In this document: piece by piece, positions 8,425 to 18,047 of the stretch
Layout: each line of letters begins with the position of its first letter
Position numbering within the stretch: position 1 is the first letter of the stretch
Source: Catonella morbi ATCC 51271
Lineage (GTDB): Bacteria > Bacillota > Clostridia > Lachnospirales > Lachnospiraceae
NCBI RefSeq assembly: GCF_000160035.2
Contig: NZ_KI535367.1
Location: forward strand, 248,001-312,000
Direction: 5' to 3'
Length of the DNA: 64,000 bases
Translations under genes and position numbers: made by a program
Notes under the pieces: generated by a model
Databases searched by the model: none
The model's input: the letters and a program-made list of their open reading frames with translations, nothing else
What the model was told of the DNA's origin: nothing

Positions 8425-11325
8425 ATGAGAAAATTAAAGACAGCTTTATCTTTAACCTTATGTGCAGGACTTTTTTTAAGTTCCGTTACAGGAGTTTCGG
8501 CTCAGGTAAAAAAAGATCCTTTACTTGATGCTAAGAATGCCAACTATCAGTACCAGCTTGATGGTATCAATGTCATGAAGGCCTGGAAACTGTTAAAAGA
8601 AAAAGGATATACCAAGACTAAAATAGGTGTAATGGATACAGGTGTAGACTCCTTACATGAAGATCTTAAGAAAAACTTAAAAGAGTATGTACAGGTTAGT
8701 AAGGGAGTTGTTAAAAAGGCGGTAGTAGATGCTGATGAGCATGGAACTCATGTTTCAGGTATTATGGCAGCAACCTATGGCAATGGCAAGGGCGGAAGCG
8801 GAATAGCAACAGGTCCTGATAATGACATGGCTGAACTCTATGTAGTGGGTGTTCAGGATGAAGATGGCTCAATTAATGATGTAGACATGATAAAGGCAAT
8901 GGAGTATTTTAAGGAAAAGGGAGTTAAGGTTGTAAACATGAGCCTTGGCGGATATGGATATGATGACAATGTCCATAAGGCTATGAAGGCGGCTTATGAT
9001 GCGGGAATAACTCTTATAGCTGCTTCAGGAAATGATGATACCAATAAAGACAGCTCTCCGTCCTCATTTAAGGAGGTACTTTCGGTAAATTCATCTGATT
9101 CTGACAATCAGACATCATACTTCTCAAACTATGGATTTACCTCTGATATATCAGCACCGGGTTCATCTGTGCCAAGTACAGTGCCGGGAGACAGATATGT
9201 AGCGTATTCAGGCACTTCAATGGCTTCGCCTGTAGTAGCGGGAGTGGCTTCACTTGTGCTTTCTGCCAATAAGGATCTTACACCGAGACAGGTATATAAT
9301 ATTCTTTGCGGAACTGCCGATAAATCTATGCTTAATGGTAAGTTCTTTGATGAAAGACAGTATGGTTACGGTGTTGTAGATGCCTATGCTGCAGTAAAGG
9401 CAGCCTATGAGATGAAGGAGCATCCTACCGATAAGGTTGACAATATCTTTGTTAAAAATAAAACGCTTACAGTTCCGAAAGGATATGAAGTAGCCTTAGA
9501 AACCCTGCTTTCGCCTTTTACAAGTACAGCTAAAGTAACCTGGTCAAGCAGTGATGAAAAGGTTGCTACAGTAAATGAAGATGGCTATGTAAAGGGACTT
9601 AGTGTAGGACATACAACCGTAACAGCTAAAGCGGGTGATAAAGAAGCTACAGTTTCTGTAAATGTTGCTGAAGATATGCTTCCTTCTAAACTGGAAATCT
9701 TAAAGGCAAAGAAGGTTATTTCTGTCGGTGAAATGGACGTACCTTTTGTAAATGTTGCTCCTGATGAAGCTTTGGTTAAGGAATTTTACGCAACCAGCAG
9801 CAATCCGGAGGTTGCGGTAGCCTACTCAAATTATGGTGTAAGAGGTGTAAAACCCGGTAAGGCAACCATTACTTTTAAGACAGTCAACGGAATTGAAGAA
9901 AAATATGAAGTTACTGTAAAGCCTGCGGTTGCAGATATAAAATTTACAAAAAAGGCAGACAAGCTTAAGGTTGGCAAGAAGTTTAAGTTTGAAGCAGTGG
10001 CTCTAAATTCAGCCGGCAAGCAGGATGTTGCTGTTAAAGGAGTTGAGTGGAGTGTTACAGATACAAGACTTGCAAAGATTGACAAGAAAACAGGCGAGCT
10101 TACAGCTAAGAAGGCGGGCAAGGTTTTTGTAAAGGCTACAGCCAAGGGCTTAAAGGAAGACGGTAAAAATAATATTGCCAAAGTACTTAAGGTAGAGCTT
10201 GTAGGTAAAACACAGCAAAAGGATAAGAAGGACAGCAAAACTGTAGAGAAAAAAACAGGCAATAAGGTTAAAGCTAGTCATATTGAAAACAATGAGGCTA
10301 TGCTTAAATCCAAAGCCAATGACCTTATTGATACCCTTTATTCATCATTTGAAATAAACCGTACCAAGTATACGGATAAGGTGTTAAAGGCTGCATTTAC
10401 ATTGAAGAAAGAAGCTCGTGAGTATATAGCCGGTACAAAATTTGACACAGAGCTTTATAAAGATGGCTATGATGAGGAGGCACAGACCTATGGTCTTATC
10501 CCAACAGGAAAACTTGCAGAGTATAAGATGTGCTTTAAAGCCTTAGAGAGTTATGATATACTAAGAACCGGTTATAAGTTTAATTTTAAGAGCATCAAGA
10601 ATGATATTTATAAAATAGTTAAAGAAGGCTACAAGAGTATTGATAAAAAGAACTTCAATGAATATTATGCACAGATTATTGATGCACAGTACTCTAAAGC
10701 TTTAGCTGATATTAAAAAGTCAGATGATGTATTAGAGCTTGCAAAGGCGGATGCAGCTTCTTTGGAACTTCCCCAGGGCAGAGACCTTGAGCTTAGAGGA
10801 CTCAGAGGTATAGAGGACGTAAATGCCGTATTTACTAACAATGATATCAAAGTTATTAAGAGAATTCTTAAAAGACAGCTTGACTCTTATGTAAATGGTG
10901 AGCTTAAGATGTCAGGTTATAAGAAAGATATCAAAGGGCTTAAGAAAGAGTTAAAGGGTTATAAAAAGGACATAGATAAAACTCTTTATGTGGGCGAAAT
11001 GTTTGATAAGGCAGATGCTTACATAAAGAAAATGGTAAAGAAAACAGGAGTTGAGTACGAAAAAACTTCTATCGGTGAAATGAAGAAAGCTATGGCAACA
11101 ATTGATAAAGTAATGGCAAACTTCGATATTAAAAACTATTCTTCAAAAGGCTGGGAAAAGATAAAGTCAGTTTATAATGATGCAAATGATGTGATAAGCA
11201 GCTCCTGGTATAAAGGAGAGTCTTATAAGCTTGATAAAAAGCTTAAGAAAAAACTTGATAAGGTAAAGACAGCTAAAGAAGAAAAAGCTGAAAAAGCAAA
11301 GAAGAAGACTGAGAAGAAAAAATAA
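8425..11325 (+). CDS. Secreted subtilisin-like serine protease with Ig-like repeats
   Basis: A 966-residue S8 (subtilase) protease. An N-terminal signal peptide ends near VSA-Q (residues 1-26). The catalytic triad is Asp71 (VMDTGVDS), His106 (DEHGTHVSG) and Ser265 (YSGTSMASP), with oxyanion Asn203 in AASGND. Three bacterial Ig-like (BIG2-type) modules follow at about residues 338-416, 420-500 and 503-592. After them comes a helical, very Lys-rich tail of some 350 residues ending in a run of K and E. There is no LPXTG motif or C-terminal membrane segment; the basic tail could bind the cell wall or anionic polymers (inference). The catalytic domain follows the signal peptide almost directly, with no obvious separate propeptide. 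Confidence 0.92.
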   Translation: MRKLKTALSLTLCAGLFLSSVTGVSAQVKKDPLLDAKNANYQYQLDGINVMKAWKLLKEKGYTKTKIGVMDTGVDSLHEDLKKNLKEYVQVSKGVVKKAVVDADEHGTHVSGIMAATYGNGKGGSGIATGPDNDMAELYVVGVQDEDGSINDVDMIKAMEYFKEKGVKVVNMSLGGYGYDDNVHKAMKAAYDAGITLIAASGNDDTNKDSSPSSFKEVLSVNSSDSDNQTSYFSNYGFTSDISAPGSSVPSTVPGDRYVAYSGTSMASPVVAGVASLVLSANKDLTPRQVYNILCGTADKSMLNGKFFDERQYGYGVVDAYAAVKAAYEMKEHPTDKVDNIFVKNKTLTVPKGYEVALETLLSPFTSTAKVTWSSSDEKVATVNEDGYVKGLSVGHTTVTAKAGDKEATVSVNVAEDMLPSKLEILKAKKVISVGEMDVPFVNVAPDEALVKEFYATSSNPEVAVAYSNYGVRGVKPGKATITFKTVNGIEEKYEVTVKPAVADIKFTKKADKLKVGKKFKFEAVALNSAGKQDVAVKGVEWSVTDTRLAKIDKKTGELTAKKAGKVFVKATAKGLKEDGKNNIAKVLKVELVGKTQQKDKKDSKTVEKKTGNKVKASHIENNEAMLKSKANDLIDTLYSSFEINRTKYTDKVLKAAFTLKKEAREYIAGTKFDTELYKDGYDEEAQTYGLIPTGKLAEYKMCFKALESYDILRTGYKFNFKSIKNDIYKIVKEGYKSIDKKNFNEYYAQIIDAQYSKALADIKKSDDVLELAKADAASLELPQGRDLELRGLRGIEDVNAVFTNNDIKVIKRILKRQLDSYVNGELKMSGYKKDIKGLKKELKGYKKDIDKTLYVGEMFDKADAYIKKMVKKTGVEYEKTSIGEMKKAMATIDKVMANFDIKNYSSKGWEKIKSVYNDANDVISSSWYKGESYKLDKKLKKKLDKVKTAKEEKAEKAKKKTEKKK

Positions 11326-11394
11326 GAACATTTCTAAGTGGCCATAAAAGATGGGGAGAGGCTCAAAGAAATGAAAGAGCTTATGAATAGTTAG

Positions 11395-11412
11395 AACCAA
11401 ATAATTTTGGTT
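11395..11412 (+). other. Short hairpin AACCAAA/TTTGGTT
   Basis: A perfect 7-bp stem with loop TAAT lies 70 bp after the protease stop. There is no clean U-run. It could be a weak terminator or a 3' end structure. Confidence 0.35.
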
Positions 11413-11424
11413 TGAATAATAGTG

Positions 11425-11463
11425 GCATATTGTAAAGGCTATAATATAGTCTTTGCAATATGC
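11425..11463 (+). other. 39-nt long inverted repeat upstream of the hydrolase gene
   Basis: Two 19-nt arms around a single central base (11444) pair completely on the plus-strand RNA, with two G-U wobbles. On the minus strand the same positions would be A-C mismatches. The central part, CTATAATATAG, also contains a TATAAT. It is about 40 bp upstream of the hydrolase start and is not followed by a U-run, so it is unlikely to be a terminator. Confidence 0.6.
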
Positions 11464-11503
11464 TTAAGGCGGTTTATGGGATAAAAAATGATAGGAGGAG
11501 GCT

Positions 11504-12418
11504 ATGGAGAAAGAAAAAATAAGCTTTGATTCAGCGGACGGGAAAAGTAAAGTGGCAGGTTATATTTATACTGAAAGTCATGTAGAGCCAAAAGCGGTAA
11601 TACAGCTCTCACACGGTATGTGTGAATATGTAGAACGCTATGAGTGGGTTGCCGAATTTTTTACCTGCAGAGGCTATATATTTGCGGGAAATGACCACTT
11701 GGGGCATGGGAACAGTTCCAAGCCGTCTGAATACGGTGTTTTTGATGAAGAGCATGTAGAATTGGACTTAAAGAAGATGAATGATATATTGAGGGAAAGA
11801 TATCCCCTTCTTCCTATTATTTTATATGGCCATAGTATGGGGAGTTTTTTTGCAAGATGGTATGCTTCAAGATATCCTGATACTATAGACGGACTTATAA
11901 CAAGCGGAACTGCCGGACCGGCACTTATCAATGGTCTTGGAAGGGCTTTAGCAGGATTTATTTACAGAACCCACAAAGAGGGATATATATCCAAACTCTT
12001 AGTAAAATTAAGTTTTGGAAGTTATCTTAAGAGGATTCCGGATGCAAAGTCAAGTAGTGACTGGATTACGCATGACAGGGAAGTTATAGATAAATACAGG
12101 AAAGATCCAAAGTGTAATTTTCTTTTTTCAGCCAAAGGGTATCATTCCCTGCTTACTGCCCTGACTGTGGTAAACAGGAAGGAATGGGCAAGAAGCCTGC
12201 CAAAGGATATGCATATTTTGCAGATTGCAGGCAGAGAAGATCCTGTCGGTAAATATGGCAAAGGAGTAAAGAAGGTTACAAAAATGCTAAGAGATGCAGG
12301 AATAAAGGATGTTACCGAATATATAGATGAAACAGGCAGACATGAATTACATAATGAACTTAATAAAGCGGAGATAATGAAAAAAGTCGTAAGCTGGCTT
12401 GATGTCAGATTTGGTTAA
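11504..12418 (+). CDS. Alpha/beta hydrolase, lysophospholipase-like
   Basis: A 304-residue serine hydrolase of the Hydrolase_4/monoacylglycerol lipase group. The nucleophile elbow is YGHSMGS (Ser111), the oxyanion region is LSHGMCEYVERY, and a GNDHLGHGNS segment is typical of the group. The acid is probably in AGREDPVG and the base His in ETGRHELHNE. No signal peptide is seen, so it is probably cytoplasmic. Likely substrates are lysophospholipids or monoacylglycerols; the sequence does not fix this. AGGAGGAG precedes the ATG. The next gene starts 15 bp after the stop, so the two are probably co-transcribed. Confidence 0.85.
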   Translation: MEKEKISFDSADGKSKVAGYIYTESHVEPKAVIQLSHGMCEYVERYEWVAEFFTCRGYIFAGNDHLGHGNSSKPSEYGVFDEEHVELDLKKMNDILRERYPLLPIILYGHSMGSFFARWYASRYPDTIDGLITSGTAGPALINGLGRALAGFIYRTHKEGYISKLLVKLSFGSYLKRIPDAKSSSDWITHDREVIDKYRKDPKCNFLFSAKGYHSLLTALTVVNRKEWARSLPKDMHILQIAGREDPVGKYGKGVKKVTKMLRDAGIKDVTEYIDETGRHELHNELNKAEIMKKVVSWLDVRFG

Positions 12419-12433
12419 ACGTTGGGAGAATCT

Positions 12434-14725
12434 ATGTCGGAATTTATTATGAAAACCGGTGATATAATCACTACTGCAGGGCAGTCTATAGATATAATTT
12501 GGATTATAAAAAGCGGACGGGTGCGGGTGGAATATGCCGGAGGAAGTTATGAGTTAGGCGTCGGAGATGTAATCGGAGTATGTGAAGCGTTTTTGGAAGT
12601 ACATTTTTTAAATTATGTTGCACTGGATGATACGACAACTTATGCTTATCAGATAGTGAGTATGGATTCTGTGGATTCTATTCTCAGCTCAAATCCGGAT
12701 ATAGCCAGAATTTTTATCCGTTCCTGCATAAGACAGATTACTAAACTTATATATTCTTACAGGACTGAGCAGATAAGGTGCAATGCTATTTATGACAGTC
12801 TGAAAGCCTGCTATAATATTTATATTAATCTGGGACAGTATTTGGGGATTGAATTTGAAAGAAACAAGGGAATAGAAGAACTTGAAGCATATTCGGATAA
12901 TGAAGAACTCGATTTTTGGCTGTCCGGTTATTATGAAGGACTTAACAGAGTCTATGCAAATGAAAAATGTAAATGTCTTATATCGGAAACGGATATTTCT
13001 ATCGGAATGCTTCGAAAGGGCTGTCTGGATGCAAGAAAATCAGTACAGCTTATGGGAGACAGATATCAGTTTGTAAAAAAATGTTTAAATTATTATTTTT
13101 TGGAAGAGAATGGAGGACTGTATTATAAGCTGTTGGATTTATTTGAAAGATTTCCGATAGATATCAGTATTAAAAATAACTTTTTAAATAAAATGAATAT
13201 AATAGCTTATGAAGCCATAAAATTTCCGATGCGTGAAGATAGGGCGCTCGCGTATAAGATACAAGAGTGTTCTGAAATTCTGAAAAGTTTAAAAATGAAT
13301 ACAGTAACTTCCGAAAATGCGGTTCAGGAAAATTCAGAATCGGATATTATAGAAGAGCTTTATGAGTCTTTGGATACTATTCTTGATTTTGCTGATATAT
13401 TTGGTTCCGAGAGAAGATTTTTCAGACTAAATATAAATAAGCTGAATCTGTTAAAGGATAAAAATGCCGTAGATGATGAAACTATGGCACTTAAAAGAGA
13501 AATAGCTTCTGAGTTTTACCAGATATATTCGGAAGTGTTTTTTAAGAGTTTAGAAAAAGAAATTCCTCCTGCTGTCAGAATGTTCCTGTATTTTGGGTAT
13601 ATAGATGAGAATTTGGCCGGTAGAGAGTATACAAGGGAATTATACCGATTATCGGAAGAATTGAAGGAAAATGTACCGGAAAATACCGGAGTTTATACCT
13701 TCTATGATTGGCTTCTTGCTATATATCATGGCAAGAAAAAGCCTTGCCGCAATGAATTGGATGTAGATTTTTCTGATTACGTAAGAGAACTCAGGACCAC
13801 AAAGAGGCTTACTAAAGAAGAAGCGGAAAAAATGCTGGAAGACGGTGAGGCAAGGGTAAGTTATGAGTTGGATAATATATTTAAAACTGCGAATAAAATA
13901 ACCTTTGGAAGGGTGTCAACTTTTTGTCCTGTATTTTTGGAAGAAAATATCTTAAAGGATTTAAAAGACTGTTTTGTGAAAGCAAGCAGTATAAGAAGAA
14001 AAATAAATGCGGTTAAGAATGTTGATTATTCCGCATTTTACAGAGAAACTCTTGCTGTTGACGGTGGTGATATTCTGGCAAGAGAGCAGGTGCATGTAGA
14101 AAAATTACCGGACTTTATTCTTATGCCTAATGCAGGTGTAAGGGGAATAATGTGGCAGGAGATAGAAGGCAAGGTGAGGACAACCCCAAGCAGAATGTTT
14201 ATTTCTGTTTTTCATATGGAGGATTTGCAGAATACAATTATCAGAATGACAGGAGAATTCCGCTGGGAGCTTTGTAAGAGGGTGCAGGGATTCAGATGGA
14301 ATGATATCACAGAGCCTTCTCTTACTAGTCTTTACTGTGATTATGTACAGTTTTACCGTAAAAATAATAACCTTAGCCTTGAAATGAAGGAAAAGGTGAA
14401 GCTCAGCTTACAGCGTTGCCGCAACAGCTTTAAGGAAATGTTTGTTCAGGATTACATTACCTACATATTATATGAGGGAAACGGTTCACCGAGACTTAAT
14501 AAGGTTGCAAGGCAAATTCTGTTTGAATTCTGCCCTCTTGATGCGGAGGGAATGGAAAGATTGGCAAAAAACCCTACCTATACGGAACTTATTAAACAGA
14601 GGAAGGTTAAACAGGAACAGAAATTGCAGAGATATGAAGGGCTTGAAAGAAAACTGCTGAAAGAAACCGGAAGCGTTCCCCTTAGCTTAAAACAGGAGAT
14701 TGACTTTATCAAAGGAATAAGATAA
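12434..14725 (+). CDS. Large protein with N-terminal cyclic-nucleotide-binding-like domain, function unknown
   Basis: A 763-residue protein. Residues 1 to about 110 read as a cNMP-binding (cupin-like) domain: MKTGDIITTAGQSIDIIWII, SGRVRVEYAGG and GVGDVIGVCEAF match the beta-roll pattern of Crp/Fnr sensors. The rest has no motif I recognise: it is mostly helical and charged, with no helix-turn-helix, kinase, cyclase or membrane segment. It could be a cytoplasmic scaffold or regulator responding to a small ligand. The ATG at 12434 is preferred over a TTG at 12422 because GGGAG sits just before it. It is paired with the upstream hydrolase. Confidence 0.8.
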   Translation: MSEFIMKTGDIITTAGQSIDIIWIIKSGRVRVEYAGGSYELGVGDVIGVCEAFLEVHFLNYVALDDTTTYAYQIVSMDSVDSILSSNPDIARIFIRSCIRQITKLIYSYRTEQIRCNAIYDSLKACYNIYINLGQYLGIEFERNKGIEELEAYSDNEELDFWLSGYYEGLNRVYANEKCKCLISETDISIGMLRKGCLDARKSVQLMGDRYQFVKKCLNYYFLEENGGLYYKLLDLFERFPIDISIKNNFLNKMNIIAYEAIKFPMREDRALAYKIQECSEILKSLKMNTVTSENAVQENSESDIIEELYESLDTILDFADIFGSERRFFRLNINKLNLLKDKNAVDDETMALKREIASEFYQIYSEVFFKSLEKEIPPAVRMFLYFGYIDENLAGREYTRELYRLSEELKENVPENTGVYTFYDWLLAIYHGKKKPCRNELDVDFSDYVRELRTTKRLTKEEAEKMLEDGEARVSYELDNIFKTANKITFGRVSTFCPVFLEENILKDLKDCFVKASSIRRKINAVKNVDYSAFYRETLAVDGGDILAREQVHVEKLPDFILMPNAGVRGIMWQEIEGKVRTTPSRMFISVFHMEDLQNTIIRMTGEFRWELCKRVQGFRWNDITEPSLTSLYCDYVQFYRKNNNLSLEMKEKVKLSLQRCRNSFKEMFVQDYITYILYEGNGSPRLNKVARQILFEFCPLDAEGMERLAKNPTYTELIKQRKVKQEQKLQRYEGLERKLLKETGSVPLSLKQEIDFIKGIR

Positions 14726-14730
14726 AAATA

Positions 14731-14795
14731 AGACTGTTACATTTTGAGAAATAAGCCAAATTTGGTGTATTTCTTAATGTAACAGTCTGTTTTAT
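14731..14795. terminator. Bidirectional terminator between convergent genes
   Basis: A long stem, AGACTGTTACATT with AATGTAACAGTCT, encloses a second stem AGAAATA/TATTTCT and a loop. T-rich flanks lie on both sides. It serves the cNMP-domain gene and the convergent ABC-F gene. A degenerate AGGAAAATTC...AATTCCCTATTAC hairpin follows at 14798-14831 and resembles the first hairpin of the dispersed repeat described elsewhere. Confidence 0.85.
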
Positions 14796-14879
14796 GTAAC
14801 AGGAAAATTCTCCGAAATTCCCTATTACTTAAAAAACTGATAGAAAACTTTTAAACAGACATTCTATGTAAGTGCTTAT

Positions 14880-16436
14880 TTACAACAATTTTGTTGTCCA
14901 TTTGGAAAGATCCCATACATCTGTAGCCAGTCCTTCGTAGAATTCAGGCTCATGGCAGACCATAATTATACTACCCTTGTAGGCTATAAGGGCTCTTTTT
15001 AATTCATCCTTTGCATCCACATCCAAATGGTTGGTAGGCTCGTCAAGTACGAGAATATTGCTTTTTCTGTTAATCAGTTTACAAAGTCTGACTTTGGCCT
15101 GTTCGCCTCCGCTTAAGACCTTGACCATACTTTCTATATGTTTGGTGGTAAGTCCGCATTTACTGAGTGCACTTCTGACTTCGTACTGGCTGAATCCCGG
15201 AAATTCTTCCCAGATTTCATTGATACAGGTGTTATTCCCGCTTCCGCTCATTTCCTGTTCAAAGTAGCCCAGTTCCTGCGAGTCACCGAGTTTTACCTCT
15301 CCGGAAAGTGCAGGGATAAGTCCCATTATGCTCTTAAGAAGAGTGGTCTTACCAATACCGTTGGCTCCTTCTATAACTATTTTCTGTCCTCTCTCCATAT
15401 AAAGATCCATAGGTTTGCTGAGAGGACTGTCATAACCGATTACAAGCTCCTTGGCTTCTAAGATGACCTTACCGCTTATACCTGCTTCAAGGAAGTTAAA
15501 TACAGGCTTCGGTTTTTCACCGGCAAGCTCTATTATATCCATTTTATCAAGCTTTTTCTGCCTTGACATAGCCATGTTTCGAGTGGAAACCCTCGCCTTG
15601 TTTCTTGCAACAAAGTCTTTTAGGTCGGCAATTTCTTTCTGCTGCTTATTATAGGCGGCTTCCTGCTGGGCTTTCTGCATTTCGTAGACTTCAAGGAAGT
15701 TGTTATAATCGCCTACATAACGCTTAAGCTCCTGATTATTCATATGGTAAATAATGTTGATTACGCTGTTTAGGAACGGAATATCATGGCTTATAAGAAT
15801 AAAAGCATTTTCGTATTCCTGTAAATATCTTGTAAGCCAGGCTATATGTTCTCTGTCAAGATAGTTGGTAGGCTCGTCAAGTAAAAGAATATCAGGTTTT
15901 TCAAGTAAGAGTTTTGCAAGAAGCACCTTGGTACGCTGTCCTCCCGAAAGTTCGGTTACATCATTGTCAAGTCCGATATCACTGAGGCCGAGGGCAGCAG
16001 CTACTTCTTCGACCTTAGCATCTATCATATAGAAGTCATGCATGGTAAGTAAATCCTGAATGGTTCCGGTTTCTTCCATCAATTTGGAAAGAGTGGTTTC
16101 GTCAGCTTCTCCCATTTCCGTATAGGCTTCATTAAGTCTTTTTTCAAGGTCAAAGAGATAGTCAAATGCAGACTTTAATACACTTCTTATTGTCATACCT
16201 TTGGTAAGCACTGCGTGCTGATCCATATATCCGACATGGCAGTTCTTCGCCCATTCAATCTTGCCCTCATCAGGCATCTGCTTGCCTGTAATTATATTCA
16301 TAAAGGTAGACTTACCTTCTCCGTTTGCCCCTATAAGCCCGATATGTTCCCCCGCAAGCAGGCGGAAGGACACATCATTAAATATAGCTCTGTCTCCAAA
16401 GCCATGTGTTAAATGCTCTACATTTAATATACTCAT
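14880..16436 (-). CDS. ABC-F family ATP-binding protein
   Basis: A soluble protein of 518 residues with two ABC ATPase domains and no membrane segment. Domain 1 has GANGEGKST (about residues 36-44), LSGGQRTKV and LLLDEPTNYLD. Domain 2 has GANGIGKTT, LSGGEQAKV and LVLDEPTNHLD. The linker between them is the charged helical region with AAYNKQQKEIADLKDFVARN. ABC-F proteins act on the ribosome; the length and motifs resemble the YbiT-like translation factors, and nothing here marks it as an antibiotic-resistance type. The start at 16436 (MSILNVEHLT) is supported by AAAGG eight bases upstream; a TTG at 16451 would add five residues. Confidence 0.9.
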   Translation of the reverse strand: MSILNVEHLTHGFGDRAIFNDVSFRLLAGEHIGLIGANGEGKSTFMNIITGKQMPDEGKIEWAKNCHVGYMDQHAVLTKGMTIRSVLKSAFDYLFDLEKRLNEAYTEMGEADETTLSKLMEETGTIQDLLTMHDFYMIDAKVEEVAAALGLSDIGLDNDVTELSGGQRTKVLLAKLLLEKPDILLLDEPTNYLDREHIAWLTRYLQEYENAFILISHDIPFLNSVINIIYHMNNQELKRYVGDYNNFLEVYEMQKAQQEAAYNKQQKEIADLKDFVARNKARVSTRNMAMSRQKKLDKMDIIELAGEKPKPVFNFLEAGISGKVILEAKELVIGYDSPLSKPMDLYMERGQKIVIEGANGIGKTTLLKSIMGLIPALSGEVKLGDSQELGYFEQEMSGSGNNTCINEIWEEFPGFSQYEVRSALSKCGLTTKHIESMVKVLSGGEQAKVRLCKLINRKSNILVLDEPTNHLDVDAKDELKRALIAYKGSIIMVCHEPEFYEGLATDVWDLSKWTTKLL

Positions 16437-16594
16437 AATACAACCTTTCAAATAATTATTTTCTACACCTGTATATAATAGACGAAGAAAAAGATATTTT
16501 CAAGGTGTAAAGTAATAAACAACCTATTTGCAAGCCATAAACTATGTGGTATAATAATGCTTGATAATCATAAACAGTTAGGAGAAGGAAAACA

Positions 16595-17095
16595 ATGAAT
16601 GATCAGTATTTGGAAGAAGGTATTAAGTGCAAGGATACAGGCAAGAATAAGGGAATAAGGCTCGGGCTTATTGTTCTTGTAGCATTTACATTTTTTCTGG
16701 TTTTAATCAATCCGGCACTTATAATTTCACCGATTGTGGCAATAGCATTGGCTGTATTCATATTTTCAAGACTTAATATCGAATATGAATACATTTATGC
16801 AGACGGACAGATTGACTTTGACAGAATAAGCGGAAATGCAAAGAGAAAGACTTTAATGAGGGTGGATATAGAGAATGCCGAAATTATCGCACCTACCAAT
16901 TCAGACTTCATAAAGGCTTATAACAATAATAACAGAATTAAGGTTAAGGATTTTAGCTCATATAACAGTGAAGTAAGCACTTATTCAATGATAGTAAGTA
17001 AAAACGGAGAGCTCTATAAGATAATCTTTGAGCCCTCCGAAAGAATGGTTAAGAGTATGAAATATAAACAGCCAAGAAAAGTTAAAGAGTATTAA
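16595..17095 (+). CDS. Small membrane protein, uncharacterised (DUF6106-like)
   Basis: A 166-residue protein with a short charged N terminus and two adjacent hydrophobic segments (about residues 22-38 and 41-58) forming a hairpin in the membrane. A cytoplasmic part of about 105 residues follows, beginning NIEYEYIYADGQIDFDRI. That pattern recalls small Lachnospiraceae proteins of the DUF6106 type; I give this as a resemblance, not a confirmed hit. AGGAGAAGG precedes the ATG. Its last 14 bp overlap the end of the convergent LysR gene, and no terminator is visible between them. Function unknown. Confidence 0.75.
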   Translation: MNDQYLEEGIKCKDTGKNKGIRLGLIVLVAFTFFLVLINPALIISPIVAIALAVFIFSRLNIEYEYIYADGQIDFDRISGNAKRKTLMRVDIENAEIIAPTNSDFIKAYNNNNRIKVKDFSSYNSEVSTYSMIVSKNGELYKIIFEPSERMVKSMKYKQPRKVKEY

Positions 17096-18011
17096 TTTTT
17101 CTGGCAAAATTTATAAATGAGTCTAGTTCTTCGCTTGAAGAATAGTCTTTGAGCCAGGTAAAACCGATCTCTCTTTTTTCTATAGGAACAGAGAGAGGGA
17201 CGGTGGTTAAGCTACCCTCCTTAAGCTCATTTTTCACAAAATCGGTAATAACACAGGCTATGCCAAGTCCTACTTTTGCAAATTCTATAAGCAGATCCAT
17301 GCTACTTACTTCCAAGATATGTCCTGTAAGCATCTGTCCGGTAGAAAGCTCATTGTTTCGAACATACTCATCAATGTAGCGTCTGGATACATTGTGCTGG
17401 TCAAGGAGCATGAGATTTGCATATTCAAAAGGATTATCAGCAGCCTCAGGATGCCTCTTTTTAAGGTTTTTTAGATAAGCAGGGGTAGCGACAAAACCGT
17501 CTTCAACCAAACCGATTGGAGAGAAAGCAACATTTTCCAGTCTGCCGCTTTCGCCTACAAGTCCGATATCAACCTTGTGGTTTTGGATGAGGTTAAGAGT
17601 CTGATAGGTGGACTGGCAGCTGATAGATATTTTTATATGCGGATACTGCCTGATAAATTTTTCTAAATAAGGCATAAGTACATATTTACAAAGGGTAGTG
17701 GAAACTCCTATTTTTAGGTTTCCGGTACCCAATTTTTTATTTTTCTTAATGGTGTCTTCTGCCTGCTTCAGATGTTTAAAGGCAGCATTTGTCTGCTCAT
17801 AAAGCATTTTTCCTGCTTCAGTGAGGGTAACCCCTCTGGAGCTTCTTACAAAAAGTTTTGTTTCCAGATTTTGCTCAAGTCTGGTTACAGCCTTACTTAT
17901 AGCGGGCTGGCTTATGTAAAGTTCTTTGGCGGCATGAGAAATATTCCCGGCTTCCGCAACAGTATTAAATATATGATATAATGATAAGTTTTGTTCCATG
18001 CTGCTTTCCAT
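17082..18011 (-). CDS. LysR-family transcriptional regulator
   Basis: A 309-residue LysR-type regulator. The winged helix is at the N terminus (FNTVAEAGNISHAAKELYISQPAISKAVTRLE, split here as the helix-turn-helix core AAKELYISQPAISKA), followed by a linker helix and a type 2 periplasmic-binding-like effector domain from about residue 90. AAAGGAG six bases upstream supports the ATG at 18011. It is divergent from leuC with 148 bp between, the classical arrangement for a LysR protein controlling its neighbour, so a role in leuCD control is likely but unproven. The inducer is unknown. Confidence 0.9.
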   Translation of the reverse strand: MESSMEQNLSLYHIFNTVAEAGNISHAAKELYISQPAISKAVTRLEQNLETKLFVRSSRGVTLTEAGKMLYEQTNAAFKHLKQAEDTIKKNKKLGTGNLKIGVSTTLCKYVLMPYLEKFIRQYPHIKISISCQSTYQTLNLIQNHKVDIGLVGESGRLENVAFSPIGLVEDGFVATPAYLKNLKKRHPEAADNPFEYANLMLLDQHNVSRRYIDEYVRNNELSTGQMLTGHILEVSSMDLLIEFAKVGLGIACVITDFVKNELKEGSLTTVPLSVPIEKREIGFTWLKDYSSSEELDSFINFARKINTL

Positions 18012-18047
18012 GAGAGACTCCTTTCAAGTGAAAAATTTAAGTAAATG

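Noticed and set aside
14880-16436. Antibiotic-resistance ABC-F protein
   Set aside because: The two-domain layout resembles housekeeping YbiT-like factors, and no resistance-type linker can be recognised by eye.
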